NCBI GenBank assembly: GCA_963842155.1
Contig: CAWJFP010000031.1
Location: 1-52,116, forward strand
DNA from: CAWJFP01 sp963842155
Lineage (GTDB): Bacteria > Pseudomonadota > Alphaproteobacteria > JACZXZ01
Direction of reading: 5' to 3'
Length of the DNA stretch: 52,116 bases
In this document: in pieces, positions 33,172-40,500 of the stretch
How positions within the stretch are numbered: position 1 is the stretch's first letter
How the letters are laid out: the number at the start of each line of letters is the position of its first letter
Position numbers and translations under genes: made by a program
Notes under the pieces: model-generated
What the model was told of the DNA's origin: nothing
Seen by the model: the letters and a program-made list of their open reading frames with translations, nothing else
Databases searched by the model: none

Positions 33172-33951
33172 CTAGCGGTGCTCCCATCTGGGCGGCCGTT
33201 TGGCGAGGAAAGCCTCGAGGCCTTCCACCGCGTCGCGGGTCGCCATGAGATCGTCGAGATAAAGCGTCTCGACGCGGAGGAGTTTGGCGCGCACGCGATC
33301 GACCAGATCGAGACGCGAGGCGCGCATGGCATGGCGCAGCGCGACGCCGCTCTTGCCGGCGAGGTGCTGCTTGAACCAGGCCAACGCCGCCGCCTCCGGA
33401 TCCTCGGCGACCGCGGTAGCGAGGCCGATCTCTTGCGCCTCGGCGCCGCCGAGGCTGCGTCCGGAGAGCAGCAAGTCGTCGGCGGCGGCGCGGCCGATGC
33501 GTTCCGGCAGCAGGCAGGATGCCGCCGGCGCTATGACGCCGAGCTTGATCTCGGGTTGGCCAAGCTTGGCGTCCGGCGATACGAACAGAAGCGTGCCGGC
33601 CAGCGCCAGTTCGAGCCCGCCGCCGAGGCATTGCCCACGCACGGCAACCAGCACCGGAACGGGACTGGCCACCAGCCGCAGGAGAACGGCGTGGAGGCTC
33701 TTCACCATGGCGGCGCAATGAGCGGGAAGATGCTCTTCGACGCTGGCTCCGAAGCTGAAATTCGGCCCCTCCGCGTCGATCAGCAGGCCGAGCAGGTCCT
33801 GTTGGCCCAGATGCGTCTCCAAGGCGACGCCGAGCACCGCGATCATGGCGGCGTCGATCACATTCGCCTTGGGCCGCGCCAGACGAAGCCGCAAGAGCGC
33901 CCCGCCTTCCTCGAGCCAGACGCGCAAAGGCGAGGGGACGAGGAGGTTCAC
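33172..33951 (-). CDS. dch: Cyclohexa-1,5-diene-1-carbonyl-CoA hydratase (Dch)
   Basis: A 259-residue crotonase-fold enzyme that adds water to the dienoyl-CoA made by benzoyl-CoA reductase, giving 6-hydroxycyclohex-1-ene-1-carbonyl-CoA. The opening VNLLVPSPLRVWLEEGG and LLRLRLARPKANVIDAAMI are characteristic of Dch and differ from fatty-acid enoyl-CoA hydratases. The oxyanion-hole regions are at NFSFGASVEEHLP and VRGQCLGGGLELALAG. The start is GTG at 33951, overlapping the oah stop (GTGA). Its presence, with Had and Oah, marks the Thauera/Magnetospirillum route, not the R. palustris cyclohexenoyl route. Confidence 0.9.
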   Translation of the reverse strand: MNLLVPSPLRVWLEEGGALLRLRLARPKANVIDAAMIAVLGVALETHLGQQDLLGLLIDAEGPNFSFGASVEEHLPAHCAAMVKSLHAVLLRLVASPVPVLVAVRGQCLGGGLELALAGTLLFVSPDAKLGQPEIKLGVIAPAASCLLPERIGRAAADDLLLSGRSLGGAEAQEIGLATAVAEDPEAAALAWFKQHLAGKSGVALRHAMRASRLDLVDRVRAKLLRVETLYLDDLMATRDAVEGLEAFLAKRPPRWEHR

Positions 33952-35087
33952 CGCTCGCCTCCGGCCTTCGGGATGAGGCTTTCGATGAGGTCCTCGCTCC
34001 ATGGCGCGCCGCTGGCGAGCGATTGGCGCAAGGCGACGAAATCGATCTCTCGGCGATCCTTCGGCCCTTCGTTGAAGGCGCGGAAGCCGGTCCGCGCTTC
34101 GGCCAGCATGTTGAGGGCGAGCCAAGCGCGGGAATTTTCCTTGTTGCGGTTCCAGGCGTCCAGCTTGGGCTTGCGCAGCTCTTCGAAGCTCTTGGTCAGG
34201 CACTCCGGGAAGGTCAACAGCAGCTTGGCGCAGAGCTGATCGACCTTCTCGTCGAGGAGAGAGAGATCGAGCGTGCCGCGCGTCAGCATGCTCTTGCCCT
34301 CGGCCAGCGCGGCATCGGTCTTGGGCTCGCCATGGATGATGCGGCCATACTCGTCGAGGTAGCGGTCGGTCACGACCAGCGGATTGGCGACGAACGCGCC
34401 GTCGAGCTTGAGCGCGGGCGCGAGGTCGGAGATCAGCCCGAGACGGTAGGCCTTGTGCGCCGACCAGTGCTCGCAGAGCGCGCCCGACTCGATCGCTCGC
34501 TCCATGCCGATCATCAGGGGCAAGAAATCCGTCGCGCCGCCGATGGCGGCCGAGCCGTGCTTGGGGCCCGCCTGTCCGAAGCGCGCCAGGTCCTGCGCGA
34601 TCGAGAAGTCGCAGGCCATGCCGATCTCCTGGCCGCCGCCGATGCGCATGCCGTTGACGCGGCAGATCACCGGCTTGTCGCAGCCCAGGATGGCGGAGAC
34701 CATGTCGTTGAAGAGACGCATATATTGACGGTATTCCTGCGGATTGCCGGCGTAGTATTCGGCATATTCCTTGGTGTTGCCGCCGGTGCAGAAGGCCTTG
34801 TCGCCCGCGCCGGTGAAGACGACGGCGACGACGTCGCGCGCCGCGCTCGCCGCGCGAAAGGCCATGATCGCGCCTTTGACCATGTCGGTGGTGTAGGAAT
34901 TGAACTGAGCGGGGTTGTCGAGGACGATCCAGGCGTTATAGAGCCCGGGCACGATGGCGCCGTCGAGCGTCTTGGCGGGGCGCTTCTCGAAGCGGATGCC
35001 GGAGACCGAATATTCCGGCACCAAATTGTGGTCCTTGAGCGCGGCGGGCCTGGTTTTTGCGGCGATGGAAAGCGTCGAAGCGGCCAT
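33948..35087 (-). CDS. oah: 6-oxocyclohex-1-ene-1-carbonyl-CoA hydrolase (Oah)
   Basis: A 379-residue crotonase-superfamily ring hydrolase that opens the oxo-ring to 3-hydroxypimelyl-CoA. Typical blocks: HNLVPEYSVSGIRFEKRPA, LDNPAQFNSYTTDMVKGAIM, TGAGDKAFCTGGNTKEYAEY, VNGMRIGGGQEIGMACDF and GPKHGSAAIGGATDFLP. Length agrees with the Thauera protein (about 377). An in-frame ATG also exists at 35117 next to the had stop, but ATG 35087 has GAGAGGG at a good distance. Second gene of the operon, 26 bp after had. Confidence 0.94.
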   Translation of the reverse strand: MAASTLSIAAKTRPAALKDHNLVPEYSVSGIRFEKRPAKTLDGAIVPGLYNAWIVLDNPAQFNSYTTDMVKGAIMAFRAASAARDVVAVVFTGAGDKAFCTGGNTKEYAEYYAGNPQEYRQYMRLFNDMVSAILGCDKPVICRVNGMRIGGGQEIGMACDFSIAQDLARFGQAGPKHGSAAIGGATDFLPLMIGMERAIESGALCEHWSAHKAYRLGLISDLAPALKLDGAFVANPLVVTDRYLDEYGRIIHGEPKTDAALAEGKSMLTRGTLDLSLLDEKVDQLCAKLLLTFPECLTKSFEELRKPKLDAWNRNKENSRAWLALNMLAEARTGFRAFNEGPKDRREIDFVALRQSLASGAPWSEDLIESLIPKAGGER

Positions 35088-35113
35088 GGCGATCACCCTC
35101 TCTGTCGTTTGCA

Positions 35114-36187
35114 TCACGCGCCGGGGACGAGAACGACGCGACGCTTCAGCTCGTGCCGATGCACGGCGTCGAAGACGGCATTAATGTCGGCGAGCGGGCG
35201 CTGCTCGACGAAGGGTTTGATCTGCACCTTGCCGTCGAGCACCAGTTCGAGTGCGGCGGGATAGAGCTCCGGCGGGCAGCCCCAATTGCCGAGCGCGCGC
35301 GCATCGAAGGCCATCAGGTTGGAAAGCCGCAGCTCGACCTTGTCGAGCGTGAAGCCGACGACGGAAAGCGTGGCGCCATGGACGAGCAGCCCATAGGCGG
35401 TAAGTTGTCCAGCCGCCGTCCCGGAGCATTCGAATATGAACCACTCGGTCGCGGGCAGGTGCTGCGCCTGGGCGAAAGCCTGGATCGCGCCCTTGAGGGC
35501 GCGGCTGTCCATCTCGCGCGGGTTGAGGGTGAGAGCGGCACCACAACGGGCGATGCCGGCGAGCTTCTCGGCATCGACGTCGATGCCGACCACGGTCGCG
35601 CCGAAGGCCCGGGCGATCTGCACGGCGTATCCGCCGACGCCGCCCACGCCGACGACGATGGCGAGCGAGCCCGGCCCGACGCCTGCGCGCTTCACCGCTT
35701 GGTAAGGCGTGGTGAGCGCGTCGGCCACGACCGAGACATCGGCGAGGCTCAATCCGACGGCGGCGAGACGAGCTTCGTCGACCGGACAGAGACCGCGCGC
35801 GGGAACGACGATGTGGCTCGCGAAGCCGCCTTGGATATCGTTGCCCGGCATTTTCTGGTTGCGGCAGATGGTGCCGCGGCCGCGGCGGCAAAGATCGCAC
35901 TCGCCGCAGGGCAGCACCGCGGGCACGATCACGCTTCTACCGAGCCAGCTCTCGGCGCCCGCGCCCGCGGCGGCGACCTTGCCGCTGACTTCGTGGCCAA
36001 GGGCCAGAGGCAGCGCGTGGTTGAGTCGCACGCCGTCGTAGTAATAGCCGAGATCGGTGTGGCAAACGCCGCAGCCGGCCACTTCGACCGCCACTTCTCC
36101 GGCGGCCAAAGCGAACGGATCGAACGTCGAGCGCATCAGCGGCGTTTTGACCGCGGTCATCATCCAGCGATAGGCAGGTGGCTGCAT
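35114..36187 (-). CDS. had: 6-hydroxycyclohex-1-ene-1-carbonyl-CoA dehydrogenase (Had)
   Basis: A 357-residue zinc-containing MDR dehydrogenase oxidising the hydroxy-ring CoA ester with NAD+. Catalytic zinc: CGVCHTDLGYYYDG with GHEVSG; structural zinc: CGECDLCRRGRGTIC; Rossmann motif VVGVGGVGGYAVQIA. Start MQPPAYRWMMTAVKTPL matches Had proteins. AAGGAAGG precedes the ATG at 36187. It is the first gene of the eight-gene operon running to the ferredoxin. The upstream region carries a TGGTA/TACCA operator-like cluster and, further up, a perfect FNR box shared with the divergent korAB operon. Confidence 0.93.
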   Translation of the reverse strand: MQPPAYRWMMTAVKTPLMRSTFDPFALAAGEVAVEVAGCGVCHTDLGYYYDGVRLNHALPLALGHEVSGKVAAAGAGAESWLGRSVIVPAVLPCGECDLCRRGRGTICRNQKMPGNDIQGGFASHIVVPARGLCPVDEARLAAVGLSLADVSVVADALTTPYQAVKRAGVGPGSLAIVVGVGGVGGYAVQIARAFGATVVGIDVDAEKLAGIARCGAALTLNPREMDSRALKGAIQAFAQAQHLPATEWFIFECSGTAAGQLTAYGLLVHGATLSVVGFTLDKVELRLSNLMAFDARALGNWGCPPELYPAALELVLDGKVQIKPFVEQRPLADINAVFDAVHRHELKRRVVLVPGA

Positions 36188-36240
36188 GGCTCGATTTCCT
36201 TCCTTGCCCGGTTCGGTCTTCGCGACCACGGCGTTCGAGA

Positions 36241-36283
36241 TTGGTATTTTCGTTATTCTGGTATTACAGTACCAGTTTACCAA
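36241..36283. promoter_or_regulatory. TGGTA/TACCA operator cluster upstream of had
   Basis: The inner dyad CTGGTATTACAGTACCAG (36258-36275) is a perfect inverted repeat of CTGGTA with a six-base centre. It is nested within an outer pair TTGGTA (36241-36246) and TACCAA (36278-36283). On the minus strand the inner dyad is followed by AATAAC after its final G (GAATAAC), as at 40053-40059. It begins 53 bp upstream of the had ATG, where a repressor would overlap the promoter. Confidence 0.65.
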
Positions 36284-36344
36284 TAGCGACGCAACCATGC
36301 CGATCGACTGCAATGGACGATATGCCGATTTGCGGTCGGCGGAG

Positions 36345-36358
36345 TTGATCCAGATCAA
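36345..36358. promoter_or_regulatory. Perfect FNR/FixK box between had and korA
   Basis: TTGATCCAGATCAA, the consensus TTGAT-N4-ATCAA, extended by one more symmetric pair (G/C). It ends 50 bp before the korA ATG and is 157 bp from the had ATG. The same 14 bases occur at 39987-40000. Confidence 0.75.
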
Positions 36359-36408
36359 CTCACCGCCGCCGCGGCGCATCGATAGTGGCATCGACAATGG
36401 AGGAGCGA

Positions 36409-38151
36409 ATGACGAGCAAGGCGGCTGGGCGCAGGACCACCGCGTCGGTTTCTATTGCCATGACGGGCAGCGGCGGCACGGGGGTGATGACCGCCGGCAA
36501 CATGCTGCTGGAGGCCGCGGCGCTGGCTGGCTGCTACGGCTTGATGAGCCGGTCGAGTGGGCCGCAGATCCGCGGCGGCGAAGCTGCGGCGCTGCTCCGC
36601 GTTGCCGGCGAGCCCATAGAAGGCCATGACGATCGCTTCGACCTCCTGATTTCCGTCGACTGGCTCAACCTCGAGTACTTCGCCGCGGAGATCCCCCTCG
36701 ATGAGCGGAGCATCGTCATCGGCGACCCAAGCCAGGGTGAGCCGCCGGATGCCATCGTGAGTTCCGGCGCAAAGCTGTTGGCCTTGCCGATGAAGGAGAT
36801 CGCCAAGAAGATACCGGGCGGGCGGGCGAACATGATCGCGCTCGGCTACGTCGCGAGCCTCATCGGGTTGCCCGAAGAGGTTGTGGCGAAAGCCGTCCGC
36901 CGTACGCTCGGCGCGGCCAGCGACAGGGTGACCACGAGCCTGGCCGCGGTCGAGGCCGGGCGGCTTGCCGCCGCTGCGGTGGATTTCGCCGATAAGCTGA
37001 CGCCGACCTCTGCCCCCCGAAATGAGCGTTGGCTGATCACGGGCAACGAGGGCGCCGGCTATGGCGCGCTCAATGGCGGCGTGCGCTTCGTCGCCGCCTA
37101 CCCCATCACGCCTGCGACCGAAATGCTGGAATGGATGTCGCCCGCATTGGCCAAGCTGGGGGGCGTGCTGCTCCAGGCCGAGGACGAGCTGGCGTCGATC
37201 AACATGGCGATCGGCGCATCCTACGGCGGCACCCCGTCGCTGACCGCGACTTCCGGTCCGGGCTTCTCGCTCATGACTGAATCGCTCGGGCTCGCCGTTT
37301 CCGCGGAGGTGCCGATCGTGGTAGTCGACGTCATGCGGAGCGGGCCATCGACCGGCATTCCCACCAAAGCGGAGCAAAGCGACCTCAACATCGCGCTTTA
37401 TGGCCTGCACGGCGATGCGCCGCACGTGGTGCTGGCACCTAATTCGGTGGCGGACTGCCTGGCGACGACCGAGTGGGCGGTCCATCTCGCCGAGGCGATG
37501 CAGGTCCCGGTCGTGGTGTTGTCCGACCAGTCGATGGGGCAGACGCGCATGGTGATCGATCCGCCGCCGGACGGCGGTTTCGTCGGCAAGCGCGCGCTCG
37601 CCGCCCCCAACGGGCACGACTATCGGCGCTACGCGCTGACGGACTCGGGTATTTCACCCATGGCGATTCCCGGTATGGCTGGCCTCACCTATACGGCCGA
37701 CGGGCTCGAGCACAACGAGCGCGGCACGCCGTCGAGCCAGGGAAAGGACCATCTGGCGCAGCTCGATAAGCGGCAACGCAAGCTCCGAGCCTTGGAGTTC
37801 GGTCCGCATTGGGCCGAGATCGAGGGGGATGGCGAGATCGCCGTCGTTACTTGGGGCTCCTGCACCGGGCCCGTGCGCGAGGCCATCGCCCGCGCCCGCG
37901 ACGACGGCATCCCGGTCAGGCTCGTCTCGCTGCGGCTCCTCTCGCCGCCTCAACCCGATCTCCTGTCGGCGGCGCTTAGGGGCGTAAAACGCGTTCTGGT
38001 CGTCGAGCAGACGCACAGCGGTCAATTCCATCGCTATCTCCGCGCCGAGCACGGATTGGAGGGCGAGGTGCGAGCAATTCACCGTCCCGGCGCAATGCCG
38101 ATGCGGCCCGGCGACATCCATCGAGAGCTCGTCGATCGAAGTCACCCATGA
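36409..38151 (+). CDS. korA: 2-oxoacid:ferredoxin oxidoreductase, fused gamma/alpha subunit (KorA-like)
   Basis: A 580-residue protein: gamma domain first (residues about 12-190; MTGSGGTGVMTAGNMLLEAA), then alpha domain (from about 205; GNEGAGYGALNGGVRFVAAY, PITPATEMLEWM, TATSGPGFSLMTESLGLA), and a C-terminal transketolase-like segment. It pairs with KorB to oxidise a 2-oxoacid and reduce ferredoxin. ATG 36409 has GGAGG five bases upstream; an ATG at 36397 contains that site and is less likely. In Thauera aromatica a 2-oxoglutarate:ferredoxin oxidoreductase regenerates ferredoxin for benzoyl-CoA reductase and its genes neighbour bcr. Here phenylglyoxylate is an alternative substrate because padBCD-like genes are adjacent. 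Confidence 0.9.
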   Translation: MTSKAAGRRTTASVSIAMTGSGGTGVMTAGNMLLEAAALAGCYGLMSRSSGPQIRGGEAAALLRVAGEPIEGHDDRFDLLISVDWLNLEYFAAEIPLDERSIVIGDPSQGEPPDAIVSSGAKLLALPMKEIAKKIPGGRANMIALGYVASLIGLPEEVVAKAVRRTLGAASDRVTTSLAAVEAGRLAAAAVDFADKLTPTSAPRNERWLITGNEGAGYGALNGGVRFVAAYPITPATEMLEWMSPALAKLGGVLLQAEDELASINMAIGASYGGTPSLTATSGPGFSLMTESLGLAVSAEVPIVVVDVMRSGPSTGIPTKAEQSDLNIALYGLHGDAPHVVLAPNSVADCLATTEWAVHLAEAMQVPVVVLSDQSMGQTRMVIDPPPDGGFVGKRALAAPNGHDYRRYALTDSGISPMAIPGMAGLTYTADGLEHNERGTPSSQGKDHLAQLDKRQRKLRALEFGPHWAEIEGDGEIAVVTWGSCTGPVREAIARARDDGIPVRLVSLRLLSPPQPDLLSAALRGVKRVLVVEQTHSGQFHRYLRAEHGLEGEVRAIHRPGAMPMRPGDIHRELVDRSHP

Positions 38152-38981
38152 ACGCGCCAGCGGCGATGCCGCGTGCGGCGAAAGACTTCAAATCGGACAC
38201 CAAGCCAGTATGGTGCCCGGGCTGCGGCGACTACTCGGTCCTCACGTCGCTCACCCGCGCGCTCGCCGATCTCGACCGTCGTCCCGAGGACGTTGCCGTC
38301 GTCTCCGGCATTGGCTGCTCCTCGCGGATACCGGCTTACACGAGTTGCTACGGCTTCCACGGCGTGCATGGCCGGGCGCTTGCGGTAGCCACCGGCCTCA
38401 AGGTGTCGCGCCCCGACCTTACCGTGATCGTCACCGGCGGCGACGGCGACGGCTACTCGATCGGGGGCAATCACTTTCTCCACGCCTGCCGGCGCAATGT
38501 CGACCTCACCTACATCGTCATGGACAATCATGTCTACGGCATGACGAAGGGGCAGTCATCGCCCACCACCGAGCCCGATTGGGACAACGCCCTGACGCCG
38601 GGCGGCACGGGCTTGCGGCCGTTCCAGCCCTTGGTTATCGCGCTCGCCTCCGGCGCCAATTTCGTTGCGCGCGCCTTCGCGGGCGACATCTTGGGCACCG
38701 CCGACATCATCGCCAAGGCGGTCAAATCGCCAGGCTTCTCCTTCGTCGAGGTGCTAAGCCCCTGCATCACCTTTCGTCCGGAGCAGCGGGGCTGGAAAGC
38801 TCTGGCGCGGCCCTCGCCGCTGCCCTCGACCGACGATCCGGCACAGGCGGCGCGGCGCATCTTGACCGACGACGGATTCAACATAGGCGTGCTCTATGCC
38901 GGCGACCGCAAGCCTTACCAACCGGAGATCGGGCGGGCGAAAGCCTCGCCCAAGGACTTGGCACGGGAATTCGCGCTATGA
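38148..38981 (+). CDS. korB: 2-oxoacid:ferredoxin oxidoreductase beta subunit (KorB-like)
   Basis: A 277-residue thiamine-diphosphate subunit. Cluster or cofactor region WCPGCGDYSVLTSL at the N-terminus, SGIGCSSRIPAY, the TPP motif GGDGDGYSIGGNHFLHACRR, NHVYGMTKGQSSPTTE, and a later Cys in VEVLSPCITF; the four cysteines suit one [4Fe-4S] cluster. The start overlaps the korA stop (ATGA). The substrate is probably 2-oxoglutarate by homology, possibly phenylglyoxylate by context. Intact. Confidence 0.92.
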   Translation: MNAPAAMPRAAKDFKSDTKPVWCPGCGDYSVLTSLTRALADLDRRPEDVAVVSGIGCSSRIPAYTSCYGFHGVHGRALAVATGLKVSRPDLTVIVTGGDGDGYSIGGNHFLHACRRNVDLTYIVMDNHVYGMTKGQSSPTTEPDWDNALTPGGTGLRPFQPLVIALASGANFVARAFAGDILGTADIIAKAVKSPGFSFVEVLSPCITFRPEQRGWKALARPSPLPSTDDPAQAARRILTDDGFNIGVLYAGDRKPYQPEIGRAKASPKDLAREFAL

Positions 38982-39529
38982 GCACGGCTGCCATCGGCGA
39001 CGAAGCCGGACCGGATACACCGGCCATCGCCACCGTCGATGATCTCCTTGCGCGCGCCTATGCCATGGAGCTGGAGGCGATGGAGCGCTATGAGGAGTTC
39101 GCGGCGCAGCTGGAGCTGCACAGCAATCGCGATGTCGCCGGCCTGTTTCGCAAGCTCGCCGGCGCCGAGCGAAAGCACGCGGAGGAGATGGCGCGCTCCC
39201 TCGCCGCGCGCGGCATCGCCGTCGCGGCGGGAGCGGCCCTCGCCGTGCCGGGCGGCGAAGGGCTCGAGACCGCTCTCGGCGACGCTCTCCATTATCTCAT
39301 GACGCCCCATCATGCGCTCGAGATCGCGCTGCGGAACGAGCTGAGCGCGTTCGCTTTCTTTGCCAATCTTGCGCATAGCGAGGCGCCCGACGAGATCCGC
39401 CGCCTCGCCGGCGAGTTCGCGCAAGAGGAAAAACTGCATATCGAGCTCGTGCGCGAGTGGCTCGCGCACGTGCCCAAGCCCGCGGAGGATTGGGCCTACG
39501 ATCCCGACGAACCGCGCACGCCGGACTGA
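38978..39529 (+). CDS. Ferritin-like / rubrerythrin-type protein
   Basis: A 183-residue four-helix protein. Two diiron half-sites are visible: AMELEAMERYEEF with GAERKHAEEM, and ALRNELSAFAFF with EFAQEEKLHIELV, i.e. Glu plus E-x2-H in each half. No rubredoxin domain follows; the acidic end contains a Trp (KPAEDWAYDPDEP). Its ATG overlaps the korB stop. A rubrerythrin-like peroxide or oxygen scavenger cotranscribed with an oxygen-sensitive ferredoxin oxidoreductase would be protective; this is inference from context. Confidence 0.85.
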   Translation: MSTAAIGDEAGPDTPAIATVDDLLARAYAMELEAMERYEEFAAQLELHSNRDVAGLFRKLAGAERKHAEEMARSLAARGIAVAAGAALAVPGGEGLETALGDALHYLMTPHHALEIALRNELSAFAFFANLAHSEAPDEIRRLAGEFAQEEKLHIELVREWLAHVPKPAEDWAYDPDEPRTPD

Positions 39530-39537
39530 GGCAGACG

Positions 39538-39939
39538 ATGACCGTGCTGCTGCCGCAGGGCTGGAAACCCCCGATCGGCTACGCGAACGGGATCGCCGTC
39601 GAGCCGGGGCGCCTTATCTTCGTCGCCGGCCAGGTCGGCTGGGATGCAGCCCAACTCTTCAACTCGCCCGCGCTCGTGCCGCAATTCGAGCAGGCGCTCG
39701 AAAACGTGCTCGCCGTGCTCGCTGAAGCTCGCGCGCGGCCGGAGCATATCTGCCGCATGACCGTCTATTGCACCGATAAGCCCGCCTATCTCGCGGCGCG
39801 GGCCGAGCTCGGCCGCGTCTGGCGACGCCTGATGGGGCGGCATTTCCCGGCGATGAGCCTGATCTTCGTCGCCGATTTGCTCGACAGTCCGGGGAAGGTG
39901 GAGATCGAGGCGACGGCGGTCGTTCCCCTGGGGCAATAA
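39538..39939 (+). CDS. RidA/YjgF family protein
   Basis: A 133-residue protein beginning MTVLLPQGWKPPIGYANGIA with the family's strand GRLIFVAGQVGWD, helix QFEQALENVLAVLAEA, ICRMTVYCTD and the C-terminal VEIEATAVVP. RidA proteins hydrolyse reactive enamines/imines, but this branch lacks the usual Arg in the last helix region (RVDIEAIA type) and reads IEATA, so it may belong to a non-deaminase subgroup. It starts eight bases after the ferritin-like gene and ends the korAB operon. Role in aromatic metabolism is unknown; several anaerobic aromatic clusters contain such genes. Confidence 0.85.
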   Translation: MTVLLPQGWKPPIGYANGIAVEPGRLIFVAGQVGWDAAQLFNSPALVPQFEQALENVLAVLAEARARPEHICRMTVYCTDKPAYLAARAELGRVWRRLMGRHFPAMSLIFVADLLDSPGKVEIEATAVVPLGQ

Positions 39940-39986
39940 CAGATTGCCACGCCGATTTCGTCCGCAATGAGTCGCCGGGCTGTCGA

Positions 39987-40000
39987 TTGATCCAGATCAA
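39987..40000. promoter_or_regulatory. Perfect FNR/FixK box before the phenylacetate operon
   Basis: TTGATCCAGATCAA, identical in all 14 positions to the box at 36345. It ends 76 bp before the thioesterase ATG and 36 bp before the TGGTA operator, so it is well placed to activate the operon. Confidence 0.75.
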
Positions 40001-40036
40001 ATACAGCGCGGCCGAAGCCGTGCAAACTTGGCTAAA

Positions 40037-40059
40037 TTGGTATTCGAGTACCGAATAAC
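40037..40059. promoter_or_regulatory. TGGTA-N6-TACC operator before the phenylacetate operon
   Basis: TTGGTATTCGAGTACCGAA followed by TAAC. It shares TGGTA-N6-TACC and the trailing GAATAAC with the minus strand of the had operator at 36252-36275. It ends 17 bp before the thioesterase ATG, so binding there should block transcription or lie at the start site. Confidence 0.6.
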
Positions 40060-40076
40060 AGATGGAGGGGGCGCCG

Positions 40077-40500
40077 ATGAGGCCGAGCTTGGCGCCAGGG
40101 CTCATCTTTGAGCGGCGACTGGTTGTTGATGAATCCCGCACCATCGGCTTCATGGGAGAGGCCGGCCGGGTCTATGCGACGCCGGCCCTGCTGCGGGATA
40201 TCGAGCAGACCTGCCGAGACGGTCTTCTCAAGCATCTGGACCCCGGCGAGGATTCGGTGGGCACACGGGTCGAGCTCGACCATCTTGCGCCGACGGTCCT
40301 CGGCATGGCCGTCGACATCCGCGCGACGGTGGCCGAGGTGAAAGGCCGAACTCGTTACCTTCGACGTCACGGCGCGTGACTTGGTGGACCAGATTGCGCG
40401 CTGCAAGCACGTCCGCTTTGTCGCCGACGTTCAGAAGACGATCGAGCGCGTCAACGCCAAAGCCGCGAAAGCGAAAGCGGCGGGAGAGGCGGCATCATGA
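40077..40500 (+). CDS. Hot-dog thioesterase of the FlK type (apparent frameshift)
   Basis: Reads MRPSLAPGLIFERRLVVDES, with FMGEAGRVYATPALLRDIEQ and GTRVELDHLAPTVLGM: the fluoroacetyl-CoA thioesterase-like hot-dog fold, with Thr, Glu and His positions of the FlK active site apparently kept (ATPALL, E/H of VELDHLAP). At about 40342 the frame is lost after AEVKGR, giving an early stop at 40379; the expected remainder (LVTFDVTARDLVDQIARCKH) is intact one base away and stops at 40500. Corrected length is about 140 residues, normal for the family. ATG 40077 follows GGAGGGG. First gene of the phenylacetate operon; possible substrates are phenylglyoxylyl-CoA or dead-end CoA esters. Confidence 0.78.

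Noticed and set aside
36409..38981. Indolepyruvate:ferredoxin oxidoreductase as identity of the Kor-like pair
   Set aside because: Domain order (gamma then alpha fused, separate TPP beta subunit of about 277 residues) is that of KorAB and not of IorAB.
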